Source: Phocoena phocoena | Taxonomy: Eukaryota; Chordata; Mammalia; Artiodactyla; Phocoenidae | DNA length: 64,000 nt | NCBI RefSeq assembly: GCF_963924675.1 | Contig: NC_089232.1 | Span: forward strand, 29,648,842-29,712,841 | Direction: 5' to 3' | Part shown: one piece after another, positions 10,822 through 22,849 of the stretch | How positions within the stretch are numbered: position 1 is the first letter of the stretch | Layout: each line of letters opens with the position of its first letter | Notes under the pieces: model-generated | Databases searched by the model: none | Seen by the model: only the letters and a program-made list of their open reading frames with translations | Told to the model about the DNA's origin: nothing | Translations under genes and position numbers: made by a program

Positions 10822-12559
10822 GTAAGAGCCGAAAGGGAGCACTTCCTATATGCTTTGCCCCGCGGTGCTAGGCCCTGTGCTCTCTCTGCCCCCACAGCTC
10901 TCCTGAGTGTTTCCTGTGTCATCTGGGGGCTGGCAGCTGGAGCCAGACCGAAGCCTGCCACGGCCCCTGTCACACCCCGCCACCACGCTCTGGGACACCA
11001 ATTTGGGGCCACCTTTGTGGGCTTCCATTCTCTACTACTCTGGAAAGGCAGGCCAAATAAACACCAGGCCGAATAAGCCTGAGGCCTTCCTCTCCCCGGG
11101 TCCCCCCAACACCACCTCATCCAAGATACACACCCTCCGGGATTGCGCGTGCAGAAGAATTTTAATAAAAACAAGCAATTCAAAAGGTCTGGCGGGGCAA
11201 GCAGGCTGGCCGGCCCCGTAGACTCGGTGCTATTCCTGGCCTGGGAGACCAAGAGGCTCTCCTAGGAACAGGAGCTCCCAAGACAAATATGGAGCAACAA
11301 GCAGGCTTTGTCTTCTCCCTTTGAAGATGGAGTGTCCAGGCTGGGACTTGGCCACACAGGAGGAGAAGGGAGGGCCTGGGAGGGAGTGGGGTAAGCGGAG
11401 GTGGTCAGGGCTGACAGTGGTGAGTGTTCGGGCCTCAGGTCCTCCGGGAAGTTCCCTGAGGGTGGGCATTTAGGAAGCTTGAGAGGAAGGCATTTTCCTT
11501 GGCTTGGCCACCTCTCTGGCCTCACGTCGTCCCCTCACTCAACACCCCCCCCACACACACACATCTCGATCAGGTGCCTGCTGTCCCCAGCATGAAAATC
11601 AGTCATGAAGGGCCCCCAAGCCATGGCACAGACAGGACGAAAACAAAATTCAAAAACAAAACTGAAAACTTTTCATCCCTTGGTTCTGCAAAGATGGATT
11701 ATTTCCAAAAGGAATTTAATTAAAGACAGAAAAAGACCAACATAAACCAAGAAATCACACACACATGCGAAAAGGGTCTTGACAGCCCTGGAGTCCTGGC
11801 CTAAGAGCAGGGAAGTTTGGGCACAGGCTTCCAGGGCCCCCAGAAGCTAGGCCTGTGGAGTCAAACCTCATCTACAGCTGTTTCAGAAGGCCTGGGGGCT
11901 CTCAGCCTTTCTTAAAGTGTGAGCCAGGCAGTCTGGTGGCCCCAGTCAGGGAAGCTCGGGTCTTGGCCCTGCCTGATATCCATCCAGACCAATGATCAGA
12001 ACCCAAGCTTACACCTTGGGACACAGCCTCTAACAGCCCCTTTTCCAGGGCAATGAGTGTTGATACTCCCTGGTCCTGCATGGTCGTGGTTCAGGCCCCT
12101 CCCTGAAATCTCGCCCTTTCTGACCCAACCCCAGTTTTTTCAGATTTTGACCTTGTGTTTTCTCCTTTCAAAGCCCTCACCTCACCCCTCAACCTGTTTT
12201 TCACTCGGACTGGTGGCTTCTCCCTGTAACCAGGATGCAGGATTCCCATGGCTGCAGCGCTGCCCCTGCCTTGGGGAGATGCTGTCCTGATTCAACCTCA
12301 CCCTGGGCTCTTTTATCTGGGCCCGGCCCCTCCCGACAGCCCTCATCCAGGTTTTTCAGGGCCCCAAAGAGGAGTTTAATGAATGAATGAATAAATGAGT
12401 GGTGAACAGTAAATTCCTATTCAGTCTTCACACACCAAGGCCTTTACCCAATGCCCAGGCAGAGTCACTCACTCCATAGTAACACCTTATTCATAACTCT
12501 CATCACACACTTACCACAGCAATGTTCAATAATACATTATTAGCTAAGCCAATATCGCC

Positions 12560-12930
12560 TGCTCATTCTCTCCAGGACTTGTTTACCTTTGCATCTTCCT
12601 AACATCTAAAACAATGCCTGGGACATAGCAGATGCTCAATAAATGTCTATGAAATTCCTGATTGTGATATAACTTTGAGTTTTCTCAACCTGGGCCGTGA
12701 GCCTTTTTCCACCTTTTGCTTCTGTCCGTGCCTCTTACATCTAAGCTCTTCCTCTTTCCTTTCCTTTCCATGATCATTCAAGATTCTCCAGGCAGCATTT
12801 CTCTTAGGATTCTAGGCTGTAAAGACCTCTGTTCTCTGTGAGCTTCCCAAGGGAAGTGACCTTACTTTCTATGCCAGTGTCCCACGTCATAGTATAATGC
12901 CTGGCACTCAATAAGTAACTGTTGGACAAA
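12560..12930 (+). mobile_element. Two adjacent L2 3' ends
   Basis: Two degraded L2 termini lie in tandem. The first ends in 'aatgcctgggacatagcagatgctcaataaatg' near 12,645. The second ends in 'ataatgcctggcactcaataag' near 12,915, preceded by a 'gtgagcttcccaaggg' block. Both are old and inactive. Confidence 0.6.
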
Positions 12931-13204
12931 TAGAGAAGGACTGACCAAATGCCTGCATTAATGAGTGAATATTTTTCTCAGAGCTTTCGGAAATCTCTTT
13001 AGCTATATAATCACTATTCATCAGGATTCCTCTCACATTCAATTTTCTAATTAATTTCTTCTTGCTGATCAGAACTAAATCTAAAAGAGTATTTGTTCCA
13101 TTTCCCCCAGTTGCTTTAAAGACCTTCTGGAAGATGGCTCTTCTATCCTCTCTCCCCTTCCCACCTCCTACCCCCAGAAAGGATATTGGGTTCAGCTTGG
13201 TAAC

Positions 13205-13545
13205 AGTCAGAACAGGCCAGGTCACGATACAGTAACAAATAGCCCTAAAATATCAGTGACTTAAATAGCAAATGTCTGGGCAACTCTCCAGGGCAAGGTC
13301 TTCCTTCCACGTAACGTCAACGTTGCTCTTTCGTATCAATGGTGCTTCCACAGTCACCACAGCAACGGCAGAGAGACCTGGAGAGTTGTGCACAGCCAGT
13401 TTAATTTTCCACCAGAAGGGGTGCACATTCCTTCTGCTCACATTTCACTGGCCAAAGCAAGTCATGGGACCCCTCTTAATTTATAGGTGGTAGGGAAGTT
13501 CAATCCCGCATGTATCTAGAAGGTGAAGAGACCAGATATTGGGGG
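13205..13545. repeat. Ancient interspersed repeat, family A
   Basis: A diverged second copy of the repeat at 6,965-7,390. It has 'cagtaacaaatagccctaaaatatcagtgacttaaat' at its left and 'cactggccaaagcaagtcatggg' near 13,450. No coding capacity is credible. Confidence 0.45.
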
Positions 13546-13559
13546 ACAGTGGGGATCCC

Positions 13560-15840
13560 TGCCACAGCAGAATCGAGGTCAAACTCTGGCCTGCTGAGGC
13601 CGTTAAAGGTTCATTCTGTGGCCAAGGAGAGGAGATGAGAAGCAGAACAATGGGAATGACCCCACCCTAGATCTGAACTGGGGCTTGGACAGCTCAGTCA
13701 CTCTAATTACCATACCAGTCACTTCCTAGGATTTCTGCCAGGAACTTTGCCAGGAGCACTGAGTAATCACAGCTTCACAGTCAGCACCAGGGAAAACTGT
13801 CCAACTTCTCTTAGGCCTGTGGTTTTCAAGTCAGGTCTGTGGAACTGAGGCCTGGGACCTGAGGCCTGAGATGCCTATCCCAGGGGCCCTCTCATCCAGA
13901 CCTCGTCCCTGTCGAGGGGATGCTCCACGGAGAGTGATTGGAAGGAGATGGTTTGCTGGGTTGGGTCACCCACCACGTCTCCACCTCTGTAGCAGCCCTT
14001 CCTAGCCTCCACTCCTCCCTCCTTCCCCACATACTCCTGCATCTAGTGATGCCTCTTCCCCTCTGGCTTTCTTGGCCAAACCCCATGGTCTGAGTCCTAA
14101 GGTGCAGTCTAGTGGCAGGGCCAGAGAGAGGAGTTCTGGTCTCTCATTAAAATGTAGGAAGAAGGAGGAGGAAGAGGAAGTGGACAAGGAAATACATAAT
14201 ATCATTTCTGGGGGGTGATAAAGGGACACGGTGGTGTTGGTGGGGGGGCGCCTGATGAAGATCCAGGGTCCTTATGAGGAGATGGAATCAGAGCAGAGAC
14301 CTAAGGGATGGCAGGGAGCCAGGGTGGCCTGAGTAAGGGACATGGAAGGAGAGATGAGCCTTTCCCAAGAGAAGGGTCTCCTCTGCCTCTGACCCCAGGG
14401 TTAGGGGAAGGATTTAAGGAGAAGGTTCGGCACCGGTGCGGGAAGACAGTAAGGATGTCTCCTTCCTGTGGTAAAGACGTCTTCTTCCCTTGTTTCTATC
14501 ACAAGTGTCTTAGAGCATGTGACCAACACTGCCTTGTTAAATTGATTTTCAATAATGTTCTTTTTGGTGCCTCGCTTTGAAGCCACGCAGCTTCCACCTA
14601 GCTCTGGGTTTAGTGGGTGGAGTTGCCAGGGACAATTCTTCAAAAGCCTGACAACCTTCTTTATTCCATGCTGCTCCCTGTCTGCCTCCTTCCAACACTG
14701 CTTATCATTATAGAACTTGAACATTTCTGCAGAATTCCCATTTCCCACCCTGGGCAGGCTGGGCAAGAGCTGCCTGAGGTCCTTGTCTCTGGGGTAGGTA
14801 GGAAGGCATCCCAGCCAAATATTGGCCCAAGGCCTGGCCTTCTGGTTCTTCTGGACTTGCTCCCATCTCCTTGGTAAACTCTGACACATTCCAAACCTGC
14901 TTCAGGGCCAGGGCCTCTGCAGTTCTGGCTGAGATGCATGCAGATGAGTTTGGGGTATTCGTTGTAAGGAGTGTGCTCTTTGTACAAGCCCAGCCTACAG
15001 GAGGGTGGAGGGCAGCGTTGAGGGTCTGAAATACTCCCTCCGTTCAGAATGGTTCCCAGCCCCAATGGACACCCAGGCCTGTCCTGGAGGGACAGAGAAG
15101 AAAGGACCAGAATGAGTCAGGGACAACTCAGAGGTAAAGATTGGGGTAATAACAGAACAGACATTTAGGAAGTGCCTGATGTAGGGGGTCAGGACACTAA
15201 GGAGGCTGAGTCCTGCTATCTAGACCCTGGAGGAGCCATAGGCTCCCAGCAGAGGCACTGGTTCACTAAGAATAGGTGCTGATGGGTAGACAGGTGCCCA
15301 GGGCATAGGGCTCTGTGTGCTACTGGCCTGGAGAAACCTCGTGAGGCTGCAGTAGTAAAGTGTGGCCTACCTAGGACAGAAAGTAAAACTGACATGCTCA
15401 GGTTGTGGCAGGATTCTTTAAGGTTCATTTTTCGCTTTTTTAAGATAAATCATCCCCTTCTTCTCCACCCTTGACTCTCAGATTCACCTGTCTCATTTTG
15501 GCTTTCTGGAGCCATTTCTTTGTCACTGACCTTTATCTGTGCCTTCCCAGGCTGACTTCCACAACACTAAGGACTCCACACCCCCTGCCTCTCTTCTCTG
15601 GGTGTTCTCCTTATATGGCTTCAATAGTACCCCTGCACCCCCGAGCCTGTGATGAGAGTCCGGCATCCTCCTTCTGACATACAGGACGCACCATGGGTAG
15701 GGCCCAGCTTACTTCTCTGTAGCCTCCAAAGCCTCTATTAAACTGCCATTTCCTCATCCTTGATGGGCAGGAGCTAAACCATTGCCGGGGAAAGAGATAA
15801 AGGCCAGCCTGGCCCTCCAGGAACCAAGTGTGCTGAGAGA
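13560..15840. other. Unique non-coding DNA, nothing recognised
   Basis: No gene is recognised. The minus-strand frame of 162 codons at 14,401-14,889 has no known domain and overlaps equally long frames in other registers. A purine-rich tract lies near 14,155-14,185. Confidence 0.45.
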
Positions 15841-15925
15841 GGCACAGACCACATGCATCCTGATTGGAGTTTCCCAGAAGCAGAACCTGAGACAAGGATT
15901 TAAGTGAGGTAGTTTATTTGAGAGT

Positions 15926-15986
15926 TATTGAGTGGGCCAAAATATTCGTTCAGGTTTCCCGAATGATCTTTTTGGCCAATCCAGTA
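15926..15986. mobile_element. Mariner-derived MITE (61 bp with TA ends)
   Basis: An imperfect palindrome has arms that match the 'TTGGCCAAAAAGTTCGTTCGGG'-type terminal repeats of the cetartiodactyl mariner: 'gggccaaaatattcgttcagg' on the left and 'gaatgatctttttggcc' on the right. Both ends abut a TA dinucleotide (15,926-15,927 and 15,985-15,986), the expected Tc1/mariner target. The interior is gone. It sits inside an older diverged repeat. Confidence 0.75.
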
Positions 15987-16339
15987 TTTCCAGAAAATAC
16001 CAGTATTGGAGTGGAGGCATGAGACAGGGAATGGAGGGCGGTCAACGGGTGCCCTAACAAGCTAGCTACCACTGTGGACAACTAGAGTTTAATTCCACTT
16101 GGAGTTCTCTGGGGCCCAACATAAGGCACTCAATTCAGTTATTTTACCCAAGAGTAAGGGATCTGGATATTTTATTGGTAGAGAGCTATTTTCAGAGAGT
16201 GTTAATATCCCAATACTTCTAGCCTGCTACACAGAGAACAAAGCTACTGGTAAACAGAGAAACCCTACAGGAAAATAAATGGAGCACTGTTGGTTGGAAG
16301 TTGAGCCAGAATGCACTAAAATGGAAAGGGCAAACAGTT

Positions 16340-17235
16340 ATATGTGCAGTGATATCATCTGTTACAATGTACTAAGGAGTTTGTTTAAAGGAGACCGAGA
16401 TCAGGAATGGCTCATCTAAGAGTTAAATCTGAGGTGGAATTTGAAAATTGGGTAAGGTTTGAAAGCCAAAAACAAGGAAAGGGGAATAGCAAGAATAAAG
16501 TCATGGAAGCAAGACCACAGGAAGAGTGGAATCTTACAATGAGTTATGGGCTAAGAAATTTTGTTAGGTGATGTTCAAGCCATGGAAGGTATGGGAAGAC
16601 CAGAGATCTATGCATGAATAGGAACTGATGGAGTGTTTTCTCTGATGGGATCAAGGCAGGTTTTAGGAGGAAGTAGAATTTTAGGTACATTGAATTTGAG
16701 GTCTCTGTGAGTCATCCAGTGGAAACGTCTGGTAAGTTGTTGCACATAGTGATCTGAAGCTGGGGTAAGAGGACCAAGCTGGAGACAGAAATTTGAGAGT
16801 CACCTGTTTAGAGGTAGAAGTCAAAGCCATGGGATTGGTGAGACCATCAGGAAGAAAAGAGAGTAAAGGAAGGATCAAGGAGAATGTGAGGGAAAGTGGG
16901 AAAATACCTACACTCTGGAAATGGAAAGGAAGAAGAGATGTAAATCAAAGAAGCAAATGAAGAATCAGCCAAACTCAAGAAGCCAAAGGAGGAAGTCCTC
17001 TAACAAGGAGTCAAGGAACAGTAACAAATTCTGCCAGAAATCAAGGTGGATAAGGGCCATAGGTGTAGCAGATGAGAGGTTCACTGGAGACCAGATAAGA
17101 AGTGGTCTTGGGGTACAATGGGAGGGGAAGTCTGGTAGTAAAGAGAATCAAATAGGGGTCATAATCCACCAATCTGTCAAGAAACTCTGTTTTGTGATTA
17201 AGTTGAGAATGAGGGCCTTAGCTGATGGGAAGCAC
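16340..17235. repeat. Ancient interspersed repeat, family B (unnamed here)
   Basis: The purine-rich text resembles that at 44,390-45,265. Blocks such as 'tttaggtacattgaatttgaggtctctgtgagtcatccagtgg' and 'gagacagaaatttgagagtcacc..aagccatgggattgg' recall a widespread old mammalian repeat. I cannot assign the family. The 107-codon Lys/Arg/Ser-rich frame at 16,921-17,244 is a by-product of purine bias. Confidence 0.4.
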
Positions 17236-17359
17236 CGAAAATAGAAGGTATTATTTTTAAGACGGAAGGAGGTAGCATTTTTAATGTCTATTAATATATA
17301 TATACAATGAAAGAAAGCTTGAACTGTGGCATCTATCAAACTTAGAATTAAGGCCTGTC

Positions 17360-17505
17360 TATGAAACTTGCCAGCTGTGTGACTTTGAGAAAATTACTTA
17401 ACGTCTCTAAGCCTTTGTTTCCTCATCTGTAAAAATGAGGATAATAATACTTGTCTTAATGGTTGCTCTGAGAATTAAATAGGGTTATGCTCAGCAGAAA
17501 GCCTA
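17360..17505 (+). mobile_element. MIR SINE
   Basis: A clear MIR: 'gccagctgtgtgactttgagaaaattacttaacgtctctaagcctttgtttcctcatctgtaaaaatgaggataat' runs in the standard order. It is one of the better preserved MIRs here. Confidence 0.8.
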
Positions 17506-17718
17506 AGTTATCTTCAAAAACATTAAGTTTCTGTCTATTTGTCCATTTTTCCATTACGTGAAAGAAGTTGGTTGGGTTTCCACCAAGGTCAGAGGATATG
17601 TTTCGAATGGTCTCATAATATTAGGGGTTTCTAAAACTCAGGAATTAAGAAGCTCAGGTTTGAATGCTCACATAGAACCAGGAAAGATATGTCCCCTAAA
17701 GTTATGGAATTGGAATTT

Positions 17719-18008
17719 TTAAAATATTGATTGATTTGGCTGCATCAGGTCTTAGTTGTGGCATATGGGATCTTTGTTGCAGCATGTGAGCTCTTCGCTG
17801 TGGCACACAGGTTTCTCTAGTTGTGGTGCATGGGCTTCTCTCTAGTTGTGATGTGCAGGCTCCAGAGCATGTGGGCTCAGTAGTTGCAGTGTGTGGGCTT
17901 ATTTGCCCCATGGCATGTGGGATCTTAGTTCCCCAACCAGGGATCGAACCTGCATCCACTGCGTTGGAAGGCAGATTCTTAACCACTGGACCACCAGGGA
18001 AGTCCCAG
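17719..18008 (-). mobile_element. CHR-type tRNA-derived SINE, reverse orientation
   Basis: On the minus strand it reads as the cetacean/hippo/ruminant CHR SINE: 'cttccctggtggtccagtgg' head, a B-box-like GGTTCGATCCC (complement of 17,940-17,950), and a repetitive 'cacaactactgag'-type body. Its 3' end is the A/T-rich sequence at 17,719-17,735. Near-identical 13-bp duplications flank it (ggaattggaattt at 17,706-17,718 and ggagttggaattt at 18,009-18,021), as expected for L1-driven insertion. Open frames through it are SINE-derived. Confidence 0.9.
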
Positions 18009-18429
18009 GGAGTTGGAATTTATCATTCTTCATAATGTCAAGATCATGGGATGTACCCTTAGTAAAACAGTAGAATAGAATGACATTTACCTATTTTCTC
18101 CATCTATGATCTAGTTGTAGAGAAAAATTAACCTCTGAAAATGTTTAATCATTCACCTGCCTTTATGCAAGTTGGGGCTTCATTCACTCCTTGAATGATC
18201 CTCCTGAAAAGCAGTTCTATCCCAGCAAAATCCCTAGGATGCCTGGCAGAAGCAAACACAAAATCCTTGAAGAGAAAGTACTAAACCCAGATAGCACTAG
18301 GTTCTTATAAATAAAGACTCTGAAGATGAAACTCAGAAAGAAAATTTTCTGTCATGAGCAAGAGTTAGTAAACAAAACGATATTTGGATTAGACTCTTAA
18401 AAATTCAGATAATAGATAGTGTAAAATAT

Positions 18430-19560
18430 CTATCCAATGGATATTGTAAAATAAACATTTTAATTATTAAAGACAAAAAGTTAAATATATGGCAAAACCC
18501 AAAAATTCTCTCTAAAAAGGATCAGATGACCTTGAACAAAAACAAGTACCTGGCTTGTATCTTCTAGAAACAAAAAATAGAATCATTAAAATTAAAAACT
18601 CAATGGATAAGCACATTAAAAACAGCTGAAGAGAGGATTAGTAAAGTGGAAGACAGTTATGAGAATATTACCCAAATTGCAGGACAGAAAGAAACACAAA
18701 TGGAAAATATGAATGAGAGTTTAAGAAATGTAGAGGGTAGAATGAGAAAATACTACATGTTTCTAATAGAGGTTTCTGAATGAGAAAACAGAGAGTGGGA
18801 GGGAGGCAACATCTGAAGATAATGGCTAAGAACTTTCCATGTTCTTGATGAAAGACATGACTTATATTCAGGAAATAAAATCTAAAAAGAAATCCAGATC
18901 TAGACATATCATAGTGAAATTACACAACCCAAAAGATAATGAGGAAATATTGAAGGTAGCCAGAGGAAAGAGACAGATTACTCAAAAAGGAACAGCAGTT
19001 AAACTGACAGCAGACTTTTCATCAACAACAACAGATGTCAGTTAAAAATTGGATCACCTTCAAAGTAATGAGGGTAGTTGTCAACTATGATTCTATACCC
19101 AGCTAATGTATAATTAAAAATTGAGAATAAAATTATATTTTTAAAAGGACAAAGGGAGTATACTATTCACAGGCCCTCACAGAACAAAACTACAGAAGAG
19201 TGTTTTTCAGGAGAAAAGAAATTAAACCCACAAGTTAGTAATGGGATATGAGAAACTATACTGAGCAAAGAAATTGATCAACATGTAGGTAATCTAAACA
19301 AGAATTGATTCTATAAAATAATAATTATTGTGATGATTAACTTTGGGAATAATGGAATTGAAATATTGGGAAATTATATGTTAATAAAAGTTAAGGCATG
19401 CTTGATCCTCATACTGTGGAAAGAGAGTAGATAGGTTGATAGAGAGTACATAGGTTGAGAGTAGATAGGTTGACTAAGTTATGTAGTAATGTAAAAAAAA
19501 TAAGTCCCATAAAACCAGAAATAAATGTGTATCTTCCAAATAAGATAAATGTGTATCTAC
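18430..19560 (+). mobile_element. Degraded HAL1/old L1 element with ORF1-like remnant
   Basis: An AT-rich region whose plus strand resembles L1 ORF1 or its relative HAL1, followed by A-rich 3' sequence. The recognisable coding remnant is at 18,839-19,045. Short internal duplications occur near 19,427-19,475 (a 'gtagataggttga' unit) and 19,520-19,560 (an 'ataaatgtgtatct' unit). Boundaries are approximate. It is clearly older than the L1 at 20,927. Confidence 0.55.
18839..19045 (+). pseudogene. Remnant of L1/HAL1 ORF1p RNA-binding C-terminal region
   Basis: An open frame of 68 codons whose residues 23-60 carry the RHIIVKL, ARGKRQIT and KGTAVKLTADFS blocks. These correspond to RHIVIKL-, AREKRQIT- and KGTPIRITADFS-type blocks of the L1 ORF1p C-terminal domain. 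The same blocks are visible in the younger L1 at 23,351-23,600. ORF1p is a nucleic-acid chaperone. This copy is truncated and cannot function. Confidence 0.6.
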
Positions 19561-19797
19561 CACCTTTGGTCTGCCTACCCTTAGGCTTCTCTCTTGGGAG
19601 AAAGTAAACAGGTTTTTGTTTAAAGTATTGAAGTTGGATCTCTAGCAGTCCCTGCCATATCTAATACTAACTGGTATAATTGTTGAATAATATTTCTCCA
19701 CCAATATACCATAAGATCCAACTTGGAAGGGACAATTTCTATCTTGCCCCTTCCTATATTTTGGAACTTGGTGCAGTGCTTGTACAAATTTGATTTA

Positions 19798-19848
19798 TGT
19801 GAAGAAGGGAGGGAAGGTAGAAGGAAGAAAGGGAGGGGAAAAGGAAGG
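19798..19848. repeat. Purine-rich low-complexity tract
   Basis: About 50 bp of nearly pure A/G (GAAGG/GGGA units). No gene. Confidence 0.85.
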
Positions 19849-19879
19849 TTCTCTATAGAGTCTTAACTCTCTGGATAAT

Positions 19880-20914
19880 CATAAAGAATGTTTATTAATG
19901 AATCAGCATCAGCCTGAAGAAGGATTTTAGTGTTCAATCTATACTTAAAATTTTAATCAATAATTTGGATGAGAATAAAGACTTGATGCATTCAATTTGA
20001 CAGATGCTATAAATATTAATAGGAATAACGAATATATTAGGTGATAGAATCAGGACAAAAATCTTCACTGGCTGTGGTAGGCAGAATAATGTGCCTCCCC
20101 CCACCCCAGAAATGTTCAGTTACTATTCCCTGGAACCTGTGAATATGTTACTTTACATGGCAAAAGGTACTTTGCAGATGTGATTACATTAAATACCTTG
20201 AGAAGGGGAAATTATCCTGGTTTATTTGGGTGAGCCCAATGTAATGATAAAACTCCTTCAGATTCAGAGAAGGAGATGTGCTGACAGAAACAGAGGCAAG
20301 AGAAGTTTGAAGCTGCTGTGCTTCAGGCTTTAAAGATGGAAGAAGGGATGGTGAGCCAAGGAATTTGGGAAACCCCTAGAAACTAGAAAAGGCAAGGAAA
20401 CCGATTTTACCCTAGAGCCTCCACACCTTGATTTTAGCCCAGTGAAGCCTATTTGGGACTTCTGCTCTCTAGAACTATTAGATATAAGTTTGTATTGTTT
20501 TAAGACACTGAGCTTGTGATAATTTGCTACAGCAGCTAAAGGAAACGAATGTATTTGCTGGAAGTATAAGATGGTCTAACAAAATATTTTAAAATATAGA
20601 TTCAATGCAAAATTTTATACCGAGATCAAAGAAAACAACCAAATCCAGATTGCCAGGATATAGGAAACCACTTTATAATATGTAAAGGGCCTATGAATTT
20701 TAATTGACTACAAGCTCAGTAGAAAACAAAGAGATGCAAGAAAAAATGTGGGCTTGGAATGGAGAAATAGAAGTTCCATGTCATCATTGAGAAGAGTCCT
20801 AAGGCTCCACATCATCACTGATGCACGGTGTTCAACTATGGGTTCAACACTTTAAAAAGGATATTGACAAACAGGAAGGACATCTAGATGGGGGAGGGAT
20901 CTAGAATCATGTTT
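19880..20914 (+). mobile_element. L3/CR1 LINE fragment, left part (interrupted by MLT1)
   Basis: Sequence on both sides of the MLT1 LTR reads like the 3' half of an ancient L3/CR1-clade LINE: '..caataatttggatgagaataaagac', 'gatagaatcaggac', then after the LTR 'gactacaagctcagtag', 'aaaaaggatattgacaaacaggaaggacatc' and 'gggatctagaatcatg'. It continues beyond the L1 at 27,984. It is very old and has no open coding frame. Confidence 0.55.
20073..20555 (+). mobile_element. MLT1-type solo LTR (ERVL-MaLR)
   Basis: The order of blocks is that of an MLT1 LTR: 'ggcagaataatg', 'cctggaacctgtgaatatgttac', 'catggcaaaaggtactttgcagatgtgatta', 'ccttgagaaggggaaattatcctgg', 'ctagagcctcca', 'ccttgattttagcccagtga' and a terminal 'gttttaagacactgagcttgtgataatttgctacagcagc'. 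Only the LTR is present, with no internal retroviral genes. It interrupts the L3/CR1 fragment, so it is the younger of the two. Confidence 0.85.
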
Positions 20915-20926
20915 AAAAGGGAGGTA

Positions 20927-22849
20927 GAGTATATTCAAGATGGCGGAGGAGTAAGACATGGAGATCACCTTCCTCCACACAAATACATCAGAAATACATC
21001 TACTTGTGGAACAGCTCCCAGAGAACACCTACTGAACGTTGGCAGAAGACCTCAGACTTCCAAAAAGGCAAGAAACATCCCACGTACCTGGGTAGGGCAA
21101 AAGAAAAAAAAGAGACAAAAGAATAGGGATGGGACCTGCCCCTCGGGGACGGAGCTCTGAAGGAGGAAATGTTTCCACACACTAGGAAACTCCTTCACTG
21201 GTGGAGACAGGGGGTGGCGCACTGGGGAAGCTTTGGAGCCACGAAGGAGAGCACAGCAATAGGGGTGCAGAGGGTAAAGCGGAGAAATTCCTGCACAGAG
21301 GATCAGTGCCAACCAGCACTCACCAGCCTGAGAAGCTTATCTACTCACCTCTGGGACGGATGGGGGCTGGGAGCTGAGGCTGGAGCGTCGGAGGTCAGAT
21401 CCCAGGGAGAGGACTGGGGTTGGCTGCGTGAACACAGCCTGAAGCGGGCTAGTGCACCACAGCTATCTGGGAGGGGGTCCGGGAAAAAGTCTAGAATTGC
21501 CTAAGAGGCAAGAGACCATTGTTTCGGGGTGTGTGAGGAGAGGGGATTCAGAGCACCGCCTAAATGAGCTCCAGAGACAGGCGCAAGCTGCGGCTATCAG
21601 CGCGGACACCAGAGGTGGGCATGAAATGCTAAGGCTGCTGCTGCAGCCACCAAGAAGCCTGTGTGCAAGCGCAGGTCACTATCCACAGCTGCCCTCCCGG
21701 GAGCCTGTGACGGCCGCCACAGCCAGGGTTCCGTAATCCAGGGACAACTTCCCTGGGAGAACACACGGCACGCCTCAGGCTGTTGCAACGTCACGCTGGC
21801 CTCTGCCACTGCAGGCTCGCCCCCCATTCCATACCCCTCCCTCCCCCTGGCCTGAGTGAGCCAGAGCCCCCTAGTCAGCTGCTCCTTTGACCCCGTCCTG
21901 TCTGAGCGAAGAACAGACACCCTCAGGCGACCTACATGCAGAAGCAGGGCGAAATCCAAAGCTGAACCCCAGGAGCTGTGCGCACAAAGAAGAGAAAGGG
22001 AAATTTCTCCCAGCAGCCTCAGGATCAGCAGATTAAATCTCCACAATCAACTTGAAGTAAACCTGCACCTGTGGAATACCAGAAGAGACAATGAATCATC
22101 CCAAAATTGAGGCGGTGGACTTTGGGAGCAACTGTAGACTTGGGGTTTGCTGTATGCGACTGACTGGTTTCTGGTTTTATGTTTATCTTAGTTTAGTATT
22201 TAGAGTTTATTATCATTGGTGGATTTGTTTATTGATTTGGTTGCTCTCTTCCTTTTTTTTATATATATAGATTTCCCCCCCCCCCTTTTCTCTTGTTGTG
22301 AGTGTGTACGTGCATATTTCTTGGTGTGATATTTCTATATAGCTTTGCTTTTACCATTTGTCTTAGGGTTCTATCTGTCCTTTTTTTGTTGTTATTTATT
22401 TTTAATATTTTTTTGGCACTTGTTATCGTTGGTGGATTTGTTTTTTGGTTTCATTGCTCTCATTTTTCTTTTTTTCTGTATTTTTTATTATATTAAAATT
22501 TGTTTTATTTTAAATAATTTTTTTATTTTAATAAATTTATTCCTTTTTATTTTATTTTTTTCTTTCTTGGTCTTTTTTTTTCTCCCTTTTCTTCTGAGCC
22601 GTGTGGCTGACAGGCCAAACGACAAACAGGGAAGGAACCCAGCCCCACCCATCAACAGTCAAGTGGATTAAAGAGTAAATTTTACTGAGCTCTGCCTACC
22701 ACAGCAACAGTCAGCTCTACCCACCACCAGTCCCTCCCATCCAGTCTCTTAGATAGCCTCATCCACCAGAGGGCAGATAGCAGAAGCAAGAAGAACTACA
22801 ATCCTGCAGCCTGTGGAACAAATACCACATTCACAGAAAGACACACGAG
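20927..22849 (+). promoter_or_regulatory. L1 5' UTR / internal promoter region
   Basis: The region starts with about ten unassigned bases. An AAGATGGCGG motif follows at 20,937-20,946, close to the YY1-binding sequence that positions transcription start in several mammalian L1s. GC-rich, CpG-decayed text follows to about 22,100. An AT/T-rich segment then runs from 22,140 to 22,600 and includes an 11-base C run at 22,275-22,285. Promoter activity is inferred from family knowledge. Heavy CpG-to-TpG decay suggests long methylation. Antisense frames here (such as 21,597-22,046) are not genes. Confidence 0.7.

Larger units (their letters stand above)
8320..12540. other. Unique GC-rich non-coding DNA
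   Basis: No recognised gene lies in this stretch. The open frames of up to 171 codons (for example 10,737-11,252 minus) are proline/serine-rich, overlap others on both strands and lack any domain I recognise. The long frame count is what high GC content would produce. A CpG cluster (9,350-9,481) and a possible exon (10,718-10,821) are listed separately. Confidence 0.45.

Noticed and set aside
17702..17986. A 94-codon minus-strand frame with a protein-like start
   Set aside because: It is the translated body of the CHR SINE.
20073..20555. Possible endogenous retrovirus with genes
   Set aside because: Only a solo MLT1-type LTR is present. No internal retroviral coding sequence is seen on either side.
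21597..22046. A 149-codon antisense frame
   Set aside because: It lies antisense in the L1 5' UTR, where GC-rich text keeps frames open by chance.
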